A program made the position numbers and the translations under genes. A stretch of 64,000 nt of DNA from Brevibacterium sp. UCMA 11754 (GTDB lineage Bacteria; Actinomycetota; Actinomycetes; Actinomycetales; Brevibacteriaceae), in assembly GCF_021532275.1 (NCBI RefSeq), contig NZ_JACBOT010000021.1, positions 186,001 to 250,000 of the forward strand, given 5' to 3'. How positions within the stretch are numbered: the stretch's first letter is position 1; every line of letters starts with the position of its first letter. Below are positions 16,351-24,910 of this stretch, piece by piece. Below the pieces are notes generated by a model. It was not told the origin of the DNA. It was given only the letters and a program-made list of their open reading frames with translations, and made no database searches.

Positions 16351-17028
16351 ATGAAAACGCTGCTTCGCACTCGCACCACCACCATCCTGGCCGCCGGCGC
16401 GATCGGTCTTATGGCTCTGAGCGGCTGCTCGGACACGGGCTCCGACTCCGAATCCGGTGATACCGAGACCGAGTCCAGTGATACGGCGGAAAGCCCTGCC
16501 GCATCAGAAGAGTCGGGCGACGACGCCATGGCCGGCGGGGATCTCGTCGGACCGGACTGTGCCGCCTACGCCGAGGCCAATCCCAAGGGCGGCGGATCGG
16601 TCGAAGGAATGGCACAGGATCCTGTCGCCACAGCGGCATCGAACAACCCGATGCTCAAGACCCTGACCAAGGCCGTTTCGGGCAAGCTCAATCCCGACGT
16701 CGACCTCGTCGACACTCTCAATGGAGACGAGTTCACCGTCATCGCACCCACCGATGATGCCTTCGGCGACGTACCCAAGGACGACCTGGATGCGCTGGCC
16801 AAGGATTCGGACATGCTGACCAAGGTTCTCACCTATCACGTCATCCCAGGAAAGCTGGCCCCCGACGAGATCGCCGGTGAGCACGAGACCGTCGAAGGTT
16901 CGAAGGTGACGATCTCCGGCGAAGGAGACGACCTCAAGTTCGACGATGCCGGCCTGGTCTGCGGTGGCGTAGCCACCTCGAATGCCACCGTGTACATGGT
17001 CGACAGTGTGATGATGCCCTCTAAGTGA
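16351..17028 (+). CDS. fasciclin-domain lipoprotein (MPT70/MPT83-like)
   Basis: A 225-residue exported lipoprotein. The signal peptide ends in lipobox ALSGC with the lipidated Cys at residue 26. An acidic Ser/Glu/Asp-rich linker (27-55) follows, and then one fasciclin domain (about 75-225) with the usual [15 protein letters not shown] and [10 protein letters not shown] motifs. Mycobacterial MPT83 and MPT70 have this make-up and belong to the SigK regulon. Here too the gene lies just ahead of sigK-rskA and has a SigK-type promoter. A strong ribosome binding site and the terminator after it make it a separate, probably abundant, transcript. Fasciclin domains mediate cell-surface adhesion. The ligand is unknown. 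Confidence 0.88.
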   Translation: MKTLLRTRTTTILAAGAIGLMALSGCSDTGSDSESGDTETESSDTAESPAASEESGDDAMAGGDLVGPDCAAYAEANPKGGGSVEGMAQDPVATAASNNPMLKTLTKAVSGKLNPDVDLVDTLNGDEFTVIAPTDDAFGDVPKDDLDALAKDSDMLTKVLTYHVIPGKLAPDEIAGEHETVEGSKVTISGEGDDLKFDDAGLVCGGVATSNATVYMVDSVMMPSK

Positions 17029-17048
17029 CACCAGAGCTTGACGAGGCA

Positions 17049-17102
17049 GTGGCCAAGGACCGATTTCGTTATCTCGGATCGGCCCTTGGCCACCACCTTT
17101 TT
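17049..17102 (+). terminator. rho-independent terminator after the fasciclin gene
   Basis: Arms 17049-17064 and 17078-17093 form a 16-base-pair stem with a single mismatch, and TTTTT (17098-17102) follows after a short gap. It separates the fasciclin gene from sigK. Confidence 0.85.
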
Positions 17103-17143
17103 CATACGATATGTGGACAACTTTCATACGATGTGTGGACAAC
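17101..17143. repeat. two 21-bp direct repeats in front of sigK
   Basis: The sequence beginning TTCATACGAT and ending GTGGACAAC occurs at 17101-17121 and 17123-17143 with one difference (A/G), a period of 22 bases. It directly follows the terminator stem and ends 37 bases before the sigK start. Two helical turns of spacing suit tandem binding of a regulator. No known consensus was recognised. Confidence 0.6.
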
Positions 17144-17180
17144 CGAAGAACAGAAGCCGATCAGATGACATGATTGGGTA

Positions 17181-17810
17181 ATGAGTTCAGATGATCCTTC
17201 GGCTCCAGGCCATGGACCCCCGGGAAATGATGCCCGAGCGTCAGACGGCACCGTCACCACAGCAGCAGACCCCAGCAGCGACCAGCTGCTGCGTATCGCC
17301 ACCGGTGACAGGTCCGCTTTCGAGGAACTCTTCGTGGCACAATCCCGGATCCTCATGGCCGTGATCCTGCGGATCGTGAGAAGTCAGTCGCTCGCCGAGG
17401 AGGTGCTCCAGGAATGCTTCACCGAAGTGTGGACCCGGTGCTCCGGGTTCGACCCACAACGCGGGACAGGCAGGGCATGGCTGATCACGCTGTGCCGCAG
17501 GAGAGCCATCGACTGCGTCCGCAGTGTTCAGGCCCAACAGGATCGCGACTACGCCGATGGCCTGAGAGCGTCGGCGGAAGAGGGCGAGCAGGTCGAACAG
17601 ACGGTCATCGATCGATCCGAGTCGGACAGAACCGTCACAGCGCTGAAGATCCTTCCCCCGGACCAAGCACAACCCATCGTCATGGCCTTCTACCAAGGCC
17701 TGACCCACGCTGAGATCTCAGAGAATCTCAAGATGCCCCTCGGCACCATCAAGTCACGAATCAGAGACGGAATGAAGAAGCTGCGAGAAGAGTTGGAGGC
17801 AAGCCGATGA
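17181..17810 (+). CDS. sigK: ECF RNA polymerase sigma factor, SigK-type
   Basis: A 209-residue sigma factor. After a 30-residue variable N-terminus, region 2 (about 38-105) contains FEELFVAQSRILMAVILRIV, LAEEVLQECFTEVW and RAWLITLCRRRAIDCVR. Region 4 (about 150-205) contains MAFYQGLTHAEISENLKMPL and TIKSRIRDGMKKLREEL. The 4-base overlap with an RskA-like anti-sigma gene, the fasciclin gene upstream and the SigK-like promoters at 14438 and 16233 make the SigK assignment likely. No matching promoter precedes sigK itself, so autoregulation is not supported here. Confidence 0.82.
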   Translation: MSSDDPSAPGHGPPGNDARASDGTVTTAADPSSDQLLRIATGDRSAFEELFVAQSRILMAVILRIVRSQSLAEEVLQECFTEVWTRCSGFDPQRGTGRAWLITLCRRRAIDCVRSVQAQQDRDYADGLRASAEEGEQVEQTVIDRSESDRTVTALKILPPDQAQPIVMAFYQGLTHAEISENLKMPLGTIKSRIRDGMKKLREELEASR

Positions 17811-18691
17811 ACACCGATCGCGACTATCTTGCTGCCGGCCTGGCCCTGGGTGGACTCAGCGAAGCTGAGCTTGCCGAAGCGCAGGCTCTCGCAGACACCG
17901 ATGTTGATTTCCGGTCCGAGGTCGCCGAGTATGAGGACACCATGGCGCTCATGGCCGAATCCGATGCAGTAGCGTCTGAAACCTCAGCCCCTGATGCCCC
18001 TGGACCCATCAGTGCAGCCACCCGGAACGCAATTCTCGCCATCCCGAGCACACATGCTCAAGAGGATGTTGCCGCGCAACCACAGAGCCTGGAACAGGCT
18101 GGTTCTGAACAGCAGCAGACTCAGCCCTCAGCACCGACTCAGCTCAACGCCCCGGCTCAGCCCGCACAGCAGGCAGGCAATCATTCGTCCTCGGACGCAC
18201 CACCGCCTGCCGACCTGGCCGAGCACCGTCGGAAGCGCCGACCCTGGGTGCCGATGGCTGCCGCCGCTGCCGCTGTCATCGTCGCCGCCGGCGTCGGAGT
18301 GAATTCCTGGCAGAAGCAGAACGAGCTGGAAGATGATCTGGCAGCTGCTCAGCAACAGCTCGACGACTCCGCTCGTCTCATGGAAGCCGGCGATCTGAAA
18401 ACCAGCACTGCAGAGCTGCCCGAGGGCGGATCGGTCACTGTGGCCTCGTCCGAGAAGGAACAGCTCATTCGCTTCAGTCCTCGCGACGTCGAAGTCTCTC
18501 CTGCAGGAAAATCCCTGCAGATGTGGGTGATCGGCAACGAGGGCCCCGAGAGTGTGGGGCTGATGACGAAAGCACCGGTGACCATAGCCGATGAGCCTTT
18601 CGCCGAAGGAAGTCTGTTCGGCGTCACTGTGGAGCCCAAGGGCGGTTCGGACCAGCCGACCACCGATCCGATCGTGGCCATCGGCCTGTAG
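17807..18691 (+). CDS. rskA: membrane anti-sigma factor, RskA-type
   Basis: A 294-residue single-pass membrane protein. The cytoplasmic N-terminus (DYLAAGLALGGLSEAELAEA) resembles the RskA sigma-binding segment. A Gln/Pro/Ala-rich linker (80-140) follows, and then one transmembrane helix at about 147-166 and an extracytoplasmic RskA C-terminal domain (QMWVIGNEGPESVGLM, then VTVEPKGGSDQPTTDPI). ATG overlaps the sigK stop by 4 bases. It should hold SigK inactive until regulated proteolysis releases it. The 60-residue Gln-rich linker is longer than in the mycobacterial protein as I remember it. Confidence 0.82.
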   Translation: MNTDRDYLAAGLALGGLSEAELAEAQALADTDVDFRSEVAEYEDTMALMAESDAVASETSAPDAPGPISAATRNAILAIPSTHAQEDVAAQPQSLEQAGSEQQQTQPSAPTQLNAPAQPAQQAGNHSSSDAPPPADLAEHRRKRRPWVPMAAAAAAVIVAAGVGVNSWQKQNELEDDLAAAQQQLDDSARLMEAGDLKTSTAELPEGGSVTVASSEKEQLIRFSPRDVEVSPAGKSLQMWVIGNEGPESVGLMTKAPVTIADEPFAEGSLFGVTVEPKGGSDQPTTDPIVAIGL

Positions 18692-18821
18692 ACAATGGCC
18701 ATTGTCGAGATGTCTGGAGGCATCGGGGAGCGAACATGACCGGCCACGCCTCCACCCCGCGCCGGAGACTGCACGCACCAGATCCCCACAGCGGCGGATA
18801 CCCCAACACGCCTCGACTGTC

Positions 18822-18827
18822 TAAGCT
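18822..18827 (+). promoter_or_regulatory. -10-like TAAGCT for the histidine kinase gene
   Basis: It lies six bases before ATG 18834, so the message would be leaderless. The GGAGGG in front of the ATG is too close to act as a normal ribosome binding site. Confidence 0.4.
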
Positions 18828-18833
18828 GGAGGG

Positions 18834-20216
18834 ATGACAGAGCACGAGACATCGTTGGCGCCCACCAAGGGCGATGTGTACATCGTCATCGCCTTGGCCG
18901 CCCTGTCGATCGTGTTCGCAGTGCTCTATTCGGCAACTGGCCAATGGCCCTTCAAGGCTCCACTGTGGGTCCTGTTCCTGTGCTCGATCCTCCTCACTGC
19001 TCCTTTGCTGTTCAGAAGACGATACCCGAGCCAAGTCGCTTGGACGCAGGCCGCTGTATTCGTCACTTCACAGATCCTCGGGACCATGGAGCCCCAGGCT
19101 GCGCAGTTCATTCTATTCATGGGCATGTACTCCATCGGCGCCTGGCAGACCAATCGCAGAGCGGCATTCCTCTCTCGCGTCTTCCTCTGCTTGGGCATAT
19201 TGATCTACATGGTCTTCATGATGCTCTCCCAAGTCGGTGCGGTGGGCGAAATGACAGTCCTTCAATTCGCAGCGGCTTCGGGAGTCAACCTTCTCGTCAA
19301 CGTCGCATTCTTCGGCGCTGCTTGGCTCTTCGGCAACCGGGCGTGGAAGCAGCGACAGCTCATGTCTGAACTCCGGACAGCCAATGAAGAGGTCCGCACC
19401 CAAGAGCGGCAGCTGACCAGTCAAGCACTCGATCTTGAGCGGGTGCGCATCGCTCGTGAACTCCACGATGGCATCGCCCACCACATCACCGGCGTCGGCA
19501 TCCACGCCGCAGCCGCCCGCCGCAGCCTCGAGAAGAACCCCGACAAGGCCCGAGAATCCCTCAAGACCATCGAGTCCTCCACCCGAGAAACCGTCGATGA
19601 ACTGCGCGCGCTCGTCTACACGCTCCGGGACACGGACGACGCGAGCACCGGTGAGCACAATACGAAGGGCAACCCGGGCCTCGGCGACATTCCCGAACTC
19701 ATCGACGCCTCACGTCGATCGGGACAGAAGATCGACGTTGTCACGATCGGTGAACCGAGACCTCTGACGCCGATCACGGAGATGTCGATCTATCGTGTGA
19801 TCCAAGAGTCCCTGACCAACTGTCGCCGCTACGCGGGATCGCACGCCGAGGTGGATGTCCGCCTGCGGTACGGCACCACCGATCTCGAAGTCGAGATCAG
19901 CGACACCCGTTCTCCCGGTGCGCTTCGCGAGGAAGCGCACCGCGAATCCGAACCTCCGGCGAAGCAGGCAGGCCTGGGCCTCGGCATCGTCGGCATGCGC
20001 GAACGGATGAGCGCCTTGGGCGGCTCCCTCGAAGCCGGCCCGAAGTCCCGTGGCGGCTGGCTCGTACGGGCACAGATTCCCTACCCTCGGAAAGTCGCCG
20101 AGGCCGACGCCGCCGCACCTGCTGCTCTCGAGACCGAGACCGCCACCGATACCGGCATGGATACAGACGATCTCCCAACTGCTTCCTCCATCACCGACTC
20201 CACAGCAAAGGCCTGA
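18834..20216 (+). CDS. sensor histidine kinase (NarL/HisKA_3 type)
   Basis: This kinase has 460 residues. Residues 15-170 hold about five or six membrane helices with very short loops, so the signal is probably sensed in or at the membrane. A coiled segment (172-205) leads to the dimerisation/phosphoacceptor box RIARELHDGIAHHITG with His211. The ATPase domain has VIQESLTNCRRYA (N box) and GLGLGIVGMRERM (G box). The C-terminal 40 residues are acidic and variable. The response regulator gene starts three bases after its stop, and an ABC exporter follows, as in systems that respond to cell-envelope agents or ions. Confidence 0.88.
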   Translation: MTEHETSLAPTKGDVYIVIALAALSIVFAVLYSATGQWPFKAPLWVLFLCSILLTAPLLFRRRYPSQVAWTQAAVFVTSQILGTMEPQAAQFILFMGMYSIGAWQTNRRAAFLSRVFLCLGILIYMVFMMLSQVGAVGEMTVLQFAAASGVNLLVNVAFFGAAWLFGNRAWKQRQLMSELRTANEEVRTQERQLTSQALDLERVRIARELHDGIAHHITGVGIHAAAARRSLEKNPDKARESLKTIESSTRETVDELRALVYTLRDTDDASTGEHNTKGNPGLGDIPELIDASRRSGQKIDVVTIGEPRPLTPITEMSIYRVIQESLTNCRRYAGSHAEVDVRLRYGTTDLEVEISDTRSPGALREEAHRESEPPAKQAGLGLGIVGMRERMSALGGSLEAGPKSRGGWLVRAQIPYPRKVAEADAAAPAALETETATDTGMDTDDLPTASSITDSTAKA

Positions 20217-20219
20217 ACC

Positions 20220-20870
20220 GTGATCCGAGTCCTCCTCGTCGACGACCAGTCGATGGTCCGCACCGGCTTCCGCACGATCCTCGAGAGCGAGGACGGCATC
20301 GTCGTCGTCGGGGAGGCTGAAAACGGTCAGGTCGCGATCGACCGTGCGCTCGATCTCGCGCCCGATGTCATCTGCATGGACGTCCAGATGCCCGTCATGG
20401 ACGGGCTCGAATCCACCGCGGAGATCGTGCGCCGAGGAGCGGCCGGCGCTGTCCTCATGCTCACCACCTTCGACCGCGACGACTTCCTGTTCCAGGCGCT
20501 GGCCGCTGGTGCCAGCGGATTCCTGCTCAAGACCGCCGAGGCGGAGCAGCTCATCGACGCGGTCACCGCACTGGCGGGCGGCGATGGACTCCTGTCCCCC
20601 GAGGTGACCCGACGCGTCATCGCACGCTCCGTCCGCAGCCCCGAAACCACCACCTCGGCGGCTCCCGAACTGGAGCTGCTCACCGACCGGGAACTCGAAG
20701 TCCTCCACCTCGTGGCCAAGGGGCTGAGCAACGCCGAAATCGCAGGAACGCTCTTCGTTGGTGAGGCCACCGTCAAGACACATGTGTCCAACCTGCTGAC
20801 CAAGCTCGACATCCGCGACCGCATCCACGTCGTCATCTTCGCCTACGAGAACGGACTCGTCGGGAGCTGA
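20220..20870 (+). CDS. LuxR/NarL-family response regulator
   Basis: A 216-residue regulator with a receiver domain (1-120) and phosphoacceptor Asp54 in CMDVQMPVMDG. The LuxR-type helix-turn-helix (about 150-210) has LTDRELEVLHLVAKGLSNAE and EATVKTHVSNLLTKL. Start is GTG 20220, three bases after the kinase stop, so the two are co-translated. The likely target is the ABC exporter operon at 20992, whose leader carries tandem repeats. Confidence 0.9.
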   Translation: MIRVLLVDDQSMVRTGFRTILESEDGIVVVGEAENGQVAIDRALDLAPDVICMDVQMPVMDGLESTAEIVRRGAAGAVLMLTTFDRDDFLFQALAAGASGFLLKTAEAEQLIDAVTALAGGDGLLSPEVTRRVIARSVRSPETTTSAAPELELLTDRELEVLHLVAKGLSNAEIAGTLFVGEATVKTHVSNLLTKLDIRDRIHVVIFAYENGLVGS

Positions 20871-20881
20871 AAGGTCTCACT

Positions 20882-20909
20882 CCCAGTGTCAGAGTTTCCC
20901 AGTGTCAGA
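20882..20909. repeat. tandem CCCAGTGTCAGA repeats before the ABC exporter
   Basis: CCCAGTGTCAGA occurs at 20882-20893 and 20898-20909, period 16 bases, between the response-regulator stop and the exporter start. It is a candidate binding site for the response regulator. Nothing else supports this. Confidence 0.45.
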
Positions 20910-20979
20910 CTTCGGCCTCCCCCATACTGCCGATGCCGAAATAGCCCGAACGACGGATTCGCATCGGCGCGGCACCGCA

Positions 20980-20985
20980 TAGGTT
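20980..20985 (+). promoter_or_regulatory. -10-like TAGGTT of the ABC exporter operon
   Basis: TAGGTT ends six bases before ATG 20992, a leaderless arrangement. No clear -35 is visible, which suits an activator-dependent promoter. Confidence 0.35.
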
Positions 20986-20991
20986 TGAGTC

Positions 20992-21879
20992 ATGATCACC
21001 TTGGACTCGATTTCTCGCAGCTTCGGCGACAAGCAGGTTCTCCACGACCTGTCCTTCAGCATCGGCTCGGGCAGGATGACAGGTTTCGTGGGCTCCAACG
21101 GATCCGGCAAGACGACGACCATGCGCATCATCCTCGGGGTGCTCGCTGCCGACTCCGGTCGCATCACCGTCGACGGCGAAACCATCACCGCCGCACATCG
21201 CAGCGCGATCGGGTACATGCCCGAGGAGCGTGGCCTCTACCCGAAGATGCCGATCATCGATCAGCTCATCTACCTCGCCCGCTTCCACGGTCTCAGCCGC
21301 CATTCGGCCCGTCGCCGCGGACTAGAACTCCTTGAGCAGCTTGACCTGGGCGGCAGCCCCAGCGACAACCTCGAAGCCGTCAGTCTGGGCAACCAGCAGA
21401 AGGTCCAGATCGCTGCCGCGCTCATCCACCGCCCGCGCGCCCTCGTGCTCGACGAACCCTTCTCCGGACTCGACCCGGTCGCCGTCGAACGCACCCTCGA
21501 GGTCCTGGGTGACTTCGCCGACACCGGTGCGCCTGTCCTCTTCTCCAGCCACCAGCTCGACCTGGTCGAACGCCTCGTCGACGACCTCGTCATCATCGAC
21601 GGCGGCCGGCTTGTTGCGGGCGGCACCGCCGATGAGCTGCGGCGTCAGCGCAGCACACCTGAGTGGATTCTGGAGACCGATTCGGACATGGGTTGGGTGC
21701 GCGAGATCCCCGACATCAGGGTCGTCGAATTCGACGGCAACTGGGTGCGCTTCGCCGCACCGAACCCGGATATCGCCGAGGCGGTCCTGCACCGGGCCAT
21801 CACCGTGTCCTCAGTGAAGTCTTTCGCCCCGCACACCGTCGCCCTCAACCGACTCTTCCAGGAGGTCACGCAGGCATGA
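20992..21879 (+). CDS. ABC exporter ATP-binding protein (NatA-like)
   Basis: A 295-residue ATPase with Walker A GSNGSGKTT, Q-loop MPEERGLYPKM, the variant signature SLGNQQKVQIAAAL, Walker B ALVLDEPFSGLDP and a C-terminal extension of about 80 residues of the DUF4162 kind. The GNQQKVQ signature is typical of the Na+/drug-export subgroup. It overlaps the permease gene by 4 bases and follows a histidine kinase/response regulator pair, so it is probably induced by that system. Confidence 0.87.
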   Translation: MITLDSISRSFGDKQVLHDLSFSIGSGRMTGFVGSNGSGKTTTMRIILGVLAADSGRITVDGETITAAHRSAIGYMPEERGLYPKMPIIDQLIYLARFHGLSRHSARRRGLELLEQLDLGGSPSDNLEAVSLGNQQKVQIAAALIHRPRALVLDEPFSGLDPVAVERTLEVLGDFADTGAPVLFSSHQLDLVERLVDDLVIIDGGRLVAGGTADELRRQRSTPEWILETDSDMGWVREIPDIRVVEFDGNWVRFAAPNPDIAEAVLHRAITVSSVKSFAPHTVALNRLFQEVTQA

Positions 21880-23060
21880 GCACCCAACAGGATTCGAACT
21901 CCGTCGACACGAGCTCTCCCGCCACGAACGCTCCCAAGAAATCCGGATTGGCGACGACAGCACAGACACAGCGTGCCAGCTTCACCACCGCCATCGGTCT
22001 CGTCATCGAACGAGAGGTCATGGTCCGCCTGAAGTCCAAGGCCTTCATGGTCTCGACACTGCTGAGCATCGTCCTCTTCGGCGCGCTTGTGGCAGTCTCC
22101 GGGTCGCTGCCCTCACTGTTCTCCTCCACTGACAAGGTGGCGGCCACCTCGGCGGGGGCGCAGGCTGTTGAGGGAATCGACGGGATCGAACTCGTCTCCG
22201 TCGACAGCACGGATGAGGCGAAGGCACTGGTGACCTCCGAAGAGGTCGCGGCCGCCGTCGTCGAAGACCCTGCGTCCCCTGTCGGCGTCACCGTCATCGC
22301 CGAACGCTCCGCACCCGAGTCGCTGACCGGCGCTCTCAGCCAAGTGCCCACCGTTGAACTCCTCGACCCTGACGCCCCGGATCCGGGGCTCACGTACCTG
22401 ATCGGGTTGGGCCTCGGGCTCGTGTTCTTCATGTCGGCGGTGACCTTCGGGACAACCATCGCCTCCTCGGTGGTGGAGGAGAAGCAGTCCCGGATCGTCG
22501 AAATTCTGCTCGCCTCCACCTCGGCGAAGGTGCTGATGTTCGGCAAGGTCCTGGCGTGTTCGATCCTCGCCTTCGCACAGATCGGCCTGACTGCGCTCTC
22601 AGTCCTCATCGGGGCCGCCATCGGCGGGAACGATCTGGTCCTCGGCAAGGTCACGGAGCCGATCGCCTGGTTCATCCCACTCTTCATCGTCGGCTTCGTC
22701 ATGATCGCCTCCCTCTACGCCGCGGCCGCTTCGATGGTCTCCCGGACGGAGGACCTGGGTTCGACGTCCAGCCCGATCATGATGCTCATCTTCCTGCCCT
22801 ATATGGCAGTCATCCTCTTCTCGTCCAACGAGACGGTGATGGCGGTGATGTCCTACATTCCGTTCTCCGCGGCGGTCGCGGTCCCGATGCGCGTCTTCCT
22901 CGGCACCATCGAATGGTGGGAGCCGCTCGTCTCCCTGCTCATCCTCGCGGTCACCACGATCCTGGCTCTGCTGCTGGCGACCCGGATCTTCGAACGTTCC
23001 ATCCTGCAGTCGGGGCCGAAGGTGTCGTGGAAGCAGGCACTGAGCAGGTCGAAGGGCTGA
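21876..23060 (+). CDS. ABC-2 type exporter permease (NatB-like)
   Basis: A 394-residue membrane protein. One N-terminal helix (AFMVSTLLSIVLFGALVAVSG) is followed by a large extracytoplasmic domain (about 85-170) and then five or six helices, the usual NatB/YhgE-like layout. The stretch VEEKQSRIVEILLAS is conserved in this family. ATG 21876 overlaps the ATPase stop. The frame is open upstream but that part overlaps the ATPase gene. The first 30 residues are a Ser/Thr-rich cytoplasmic tail. Export of Na+, peptides or drugs is possible. Confidence 0.85.
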   Translation: MSTQQDSNSVDTSSPATNAPKKSGLATTAQTQRASFTTAIGLVIEREVMVRLKSKAFMVSTLLSIVLFGALVAVSGSLPSLFSSTDKVAATSAGAQAVEGIDGIELVSVDSTDEAKALVTSEEVAAAVVEDPASPVGVTVIAERSAPESLTGALSQVPTVELLDPDAPDPGLTYLIGLGLGLVFFMSAVTFGTTIASSVVEEKQSRIVEILLASTSAKVLMFGKVLACSILAFAQIGLTALSVLIGAAIGGNDLVLGKVTEPIAWFIPLFIVGFVMIASLYAAAASMVSRTEDLGSTSSPIMMLIFLPYMAVILFSSNETVMAVMSYIPFSAAVAVPMRVFLGTIEWWEPLVSLLILAVTTILALLLATRIFERSILQSGPKVSWKQALSRSKG

Positions 23061-23082
23061 GTGGGGGCGCCCTGCCTGCAGA

Positions 23083-23136
23083 TACCCGAACCTGCAAATG
23101 CGCGGTGCAGGTGGAGTGGTCTTGCAGGTTCGGGTA
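23083..23136. repeat. 15-bp perfect inverted repeat between convergent exporter genes
   Basis: TACCCGAACCTGCAA (23083-23097) and its exact complement (23122-23136) flank a 24-base centre. No T-run follows on either strand. It may be a bidirectional transcript end for the two convergent operons. The rest of 23061-23291 shows no gene. Confidence 0.6.
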
Positions 23137-23291
23137 GCCGATGAGCTCGAGGGATCGAATGCTCTGGCCGAAGTCGCCAAGCGACTTGGACGGATAGTCG
23201 AGTTCAACTGACGCAGGCACAACCGAGTGCGCTGCGGCACAGCAGACAGGAGGGAATGTCTCGCAGCGACCGTCAAGGCGCATAAGCCGTA

Positions 23292-24026
23292 TTAATGCGT
23301 GCGCCGTCGCAGTGTCAGCGAACCGACGATGATCGCGCCGAGAATCCAACAACCGATGAAGATGATGCGCAGCCAGATGTAGCCGGAATCCTCATCGCCG
23401 CTCGCGACTGCCGTGAGCGCGTCGATCGCGTGTGAGAGCAGCAGCCAATCGCCGATGGTCTCGAGCACCTGGGGCAGCTGATCACGGGGCAGGAAGATGC
23501 CGCCGAGGAGAATTTGGGGGAAAACGAGCGCCGGCATGAACTGCACAACCTGGAATTCGGTGCGGGCGAAGGCACTTGCGAGCAGCCCCAGCGACGTACC
23601 CAGCAGCGCATCAGCGATCGCGACGACGAAGAGCATCCACACCGACCCCTCGATCTCGAGACCGCACACCAGCGTGGCATAGGCGACGGCGACCGCAGTC
23701 TGGACCACAGCGAGGATCCCGAAGGCGAGTGTGTAGCCGAGGATGAAGTCACCTCGGCCCAAGGGCATCGACAGCAGTCGCTCGAGCGTGCCGCTGCGGC
23801 GTTCGCGCAGAGTGGAGATGCTAGTGACGAGGAACATCACGATGAAGGGAAAGAGCGCGAGCATCGCCGGGCCGATTGTCGCGAACACATTGGTCTCATC
23901 GAAGATCCAGGCCACGAGCCCGATGAGGAGGCTGGGTACGATGAGGAGCAGAGCAATGGTGCGCGGATCGTTGCGGATCTGAAGCAGTACGCGTCCGGCT
24001 GTGGCCAGGGTTCGCTTCGGAGTCAT
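23292..24026 (-). CDS. ABC-2 type exporter permease (DrrB-like)
   Basis: A 244-residue protein with six membrane helices and the ABC-2 motif RERRSGTLERLLSMPLGRGDFILG. It overlaps the ATPase gene upstream by 4 bases, forming a half-transporter pair like DrrAB-type multidrug exporters. It is the last gene of a leftward tetR-ATPase-permease set. The substrate is unknown. Confidence 0.85.
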   Translation of the reverse strand: MTPKRTLATAGRVLLQIRNDPRTIALLLIVPSLLIGLVAWIFDETNVFATIGPAMLALFPFIVMFLVTSISTLRERRSGTLERLLSMPLGRGDFILGYTLAFGILAVVQTAVAVAYATLVCGLEIEGSVWMLFVVAIADALLGTSLGLLASAFARTEFQVVQFMPALVFPQILLGGIFLPRDQLPQVLETIGDWLLLSHAIDALTAVASGDEDSGYIWLRIIFIGCWILGAIIVGSLTLRRRTH

Positions 24027-24859
24027 TGTGGCCCCTTCTTCCGCACGCCCAGACTCTTCCCGTCGGCAAGCAGATGTGTGGGAGACCGAGGTCTCGACCG
24101 CGAGGCACTACGGCCACCGCGACCGCCGATCGAGTAACTCGGTCCAGCGTCGTGGGTCTCGATGATCCGCAGAAACGCGTCTTCGGCCGTGTCGGCACCA
24201 GTGGTCGTCAGAAGCTGTTCGGGGGTCGTGTCCGCGATGAGATCGCCCTCACGCATGAGCAGGAGTCGATCGCAGCGAGTCGCCTCGTCCATCACGTGAC
24301 TCGAGACGAGGAGAGTCATACCATCCTCGGCGAGTCTGCGGAAGATGGCCCACAGATCCCCGCGCAGGACCGGGTCGAGGCCGACAGTGGGTTCATCGAG
24401 TACGAGCAGGTCCGGCGAGCCGAGCATCGCTGCTGCCAGTGAGACCCGGCTGGCCTGCCCGCCGGAGAGGGACCTGGCCAGACGATCGGCCTGCTCGGAC
24501 AGATCCGTGCAATCGATGACCCTTTCGACATCTGAACGAGGAGCTCCTTGAACGCGAGCGAAGTAGCGGAGGTTCTGCCGCACGGACAGATCGTCATAGA
24601 TGCTGGCCTGCTGAGTCATGTAGCCGACTCGGTGCCGAAGCGACGCGCTCCCCGCGCTCTGACCGAAGACATTCACCGATCCGCCGGCCAGGATCTGCAC
24701 CCCGACGACGGCCCGCAAAAGAGTCGTCTTGCCGCTGCCGCTCGGTCCGAGCAGACCGACGATCGCTCCACCGGGCACAGTGAGGTCGAGACCGTCGATG
24801 ACCATCGTTGAGCCCCGAGAAATTCGCAGACCGCGCGTCTCGATCGCATTATTCATCAT
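24023..24859 (-). CDS. ABC exporter ATP-binding protein (DrrA-like)
   Basis: A 278-residue ATPase: Walker A GPSGSGKTT, Q-loop MTQQASIYDDL, signature SLSGGQASRVSLAAA, Walker B LLVLDEPTVGLDP, switch His in VSSHVMDEA. The last 40 residues are basic and Ser/Arg-rich. Two ATGs are adjacent (24859 and 24856), and both lie inside a perfect 18-bp palindrome, so repressor binding there could block both transcription and ribosome access. The TetR gene is 51 bases upstream. Confidence 0.87.
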   Translation of the reverse strand: MMNNAIETRGLRISRGSTMVIDGLDLTVPGGAIVGLLGPSGSGKTTLLRAVVGVQILAGGSVNVFGQSAGSASLRHRVGYMTQQASIYDDLSVRQNLRYFARVQGAPRSDVERVIDCTDLSEQADRLARSLSGGQASRVSLAAAMLGSPDLLVLDEPTVGLDPVLRGDLWAIFRRLAEDGMTLLVSSHVMDEATRCDRLLLMREGDLIADTTPEQLLTTTGADTAEDAFLRIIETHDAGPSYSIGGRGGRSASRSRPRSPTHLLADGKSLGVRKKGPQ

Positions 24860-24868
24860 ATGATGAAT
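24851..24868. promoter_or_regulatory. 18-bp perfect palindrome over the exporter start codon, probable TetR operator
   Basis: ATTCATCATATGATGAAT is fully self-complementary and covers both candidate ATGs of the ATPase gene. A weaker copy of its core, TCATATGA, is at 25686-25693 before tetR. Binding by the adjacent TetR protein is inferred. Confidence 0.65.
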
Positions 24869-24910
24869 TAGACGCCTCTACCTCACCCACGTCAAGGGCC
24901 ATCTTCGTTG

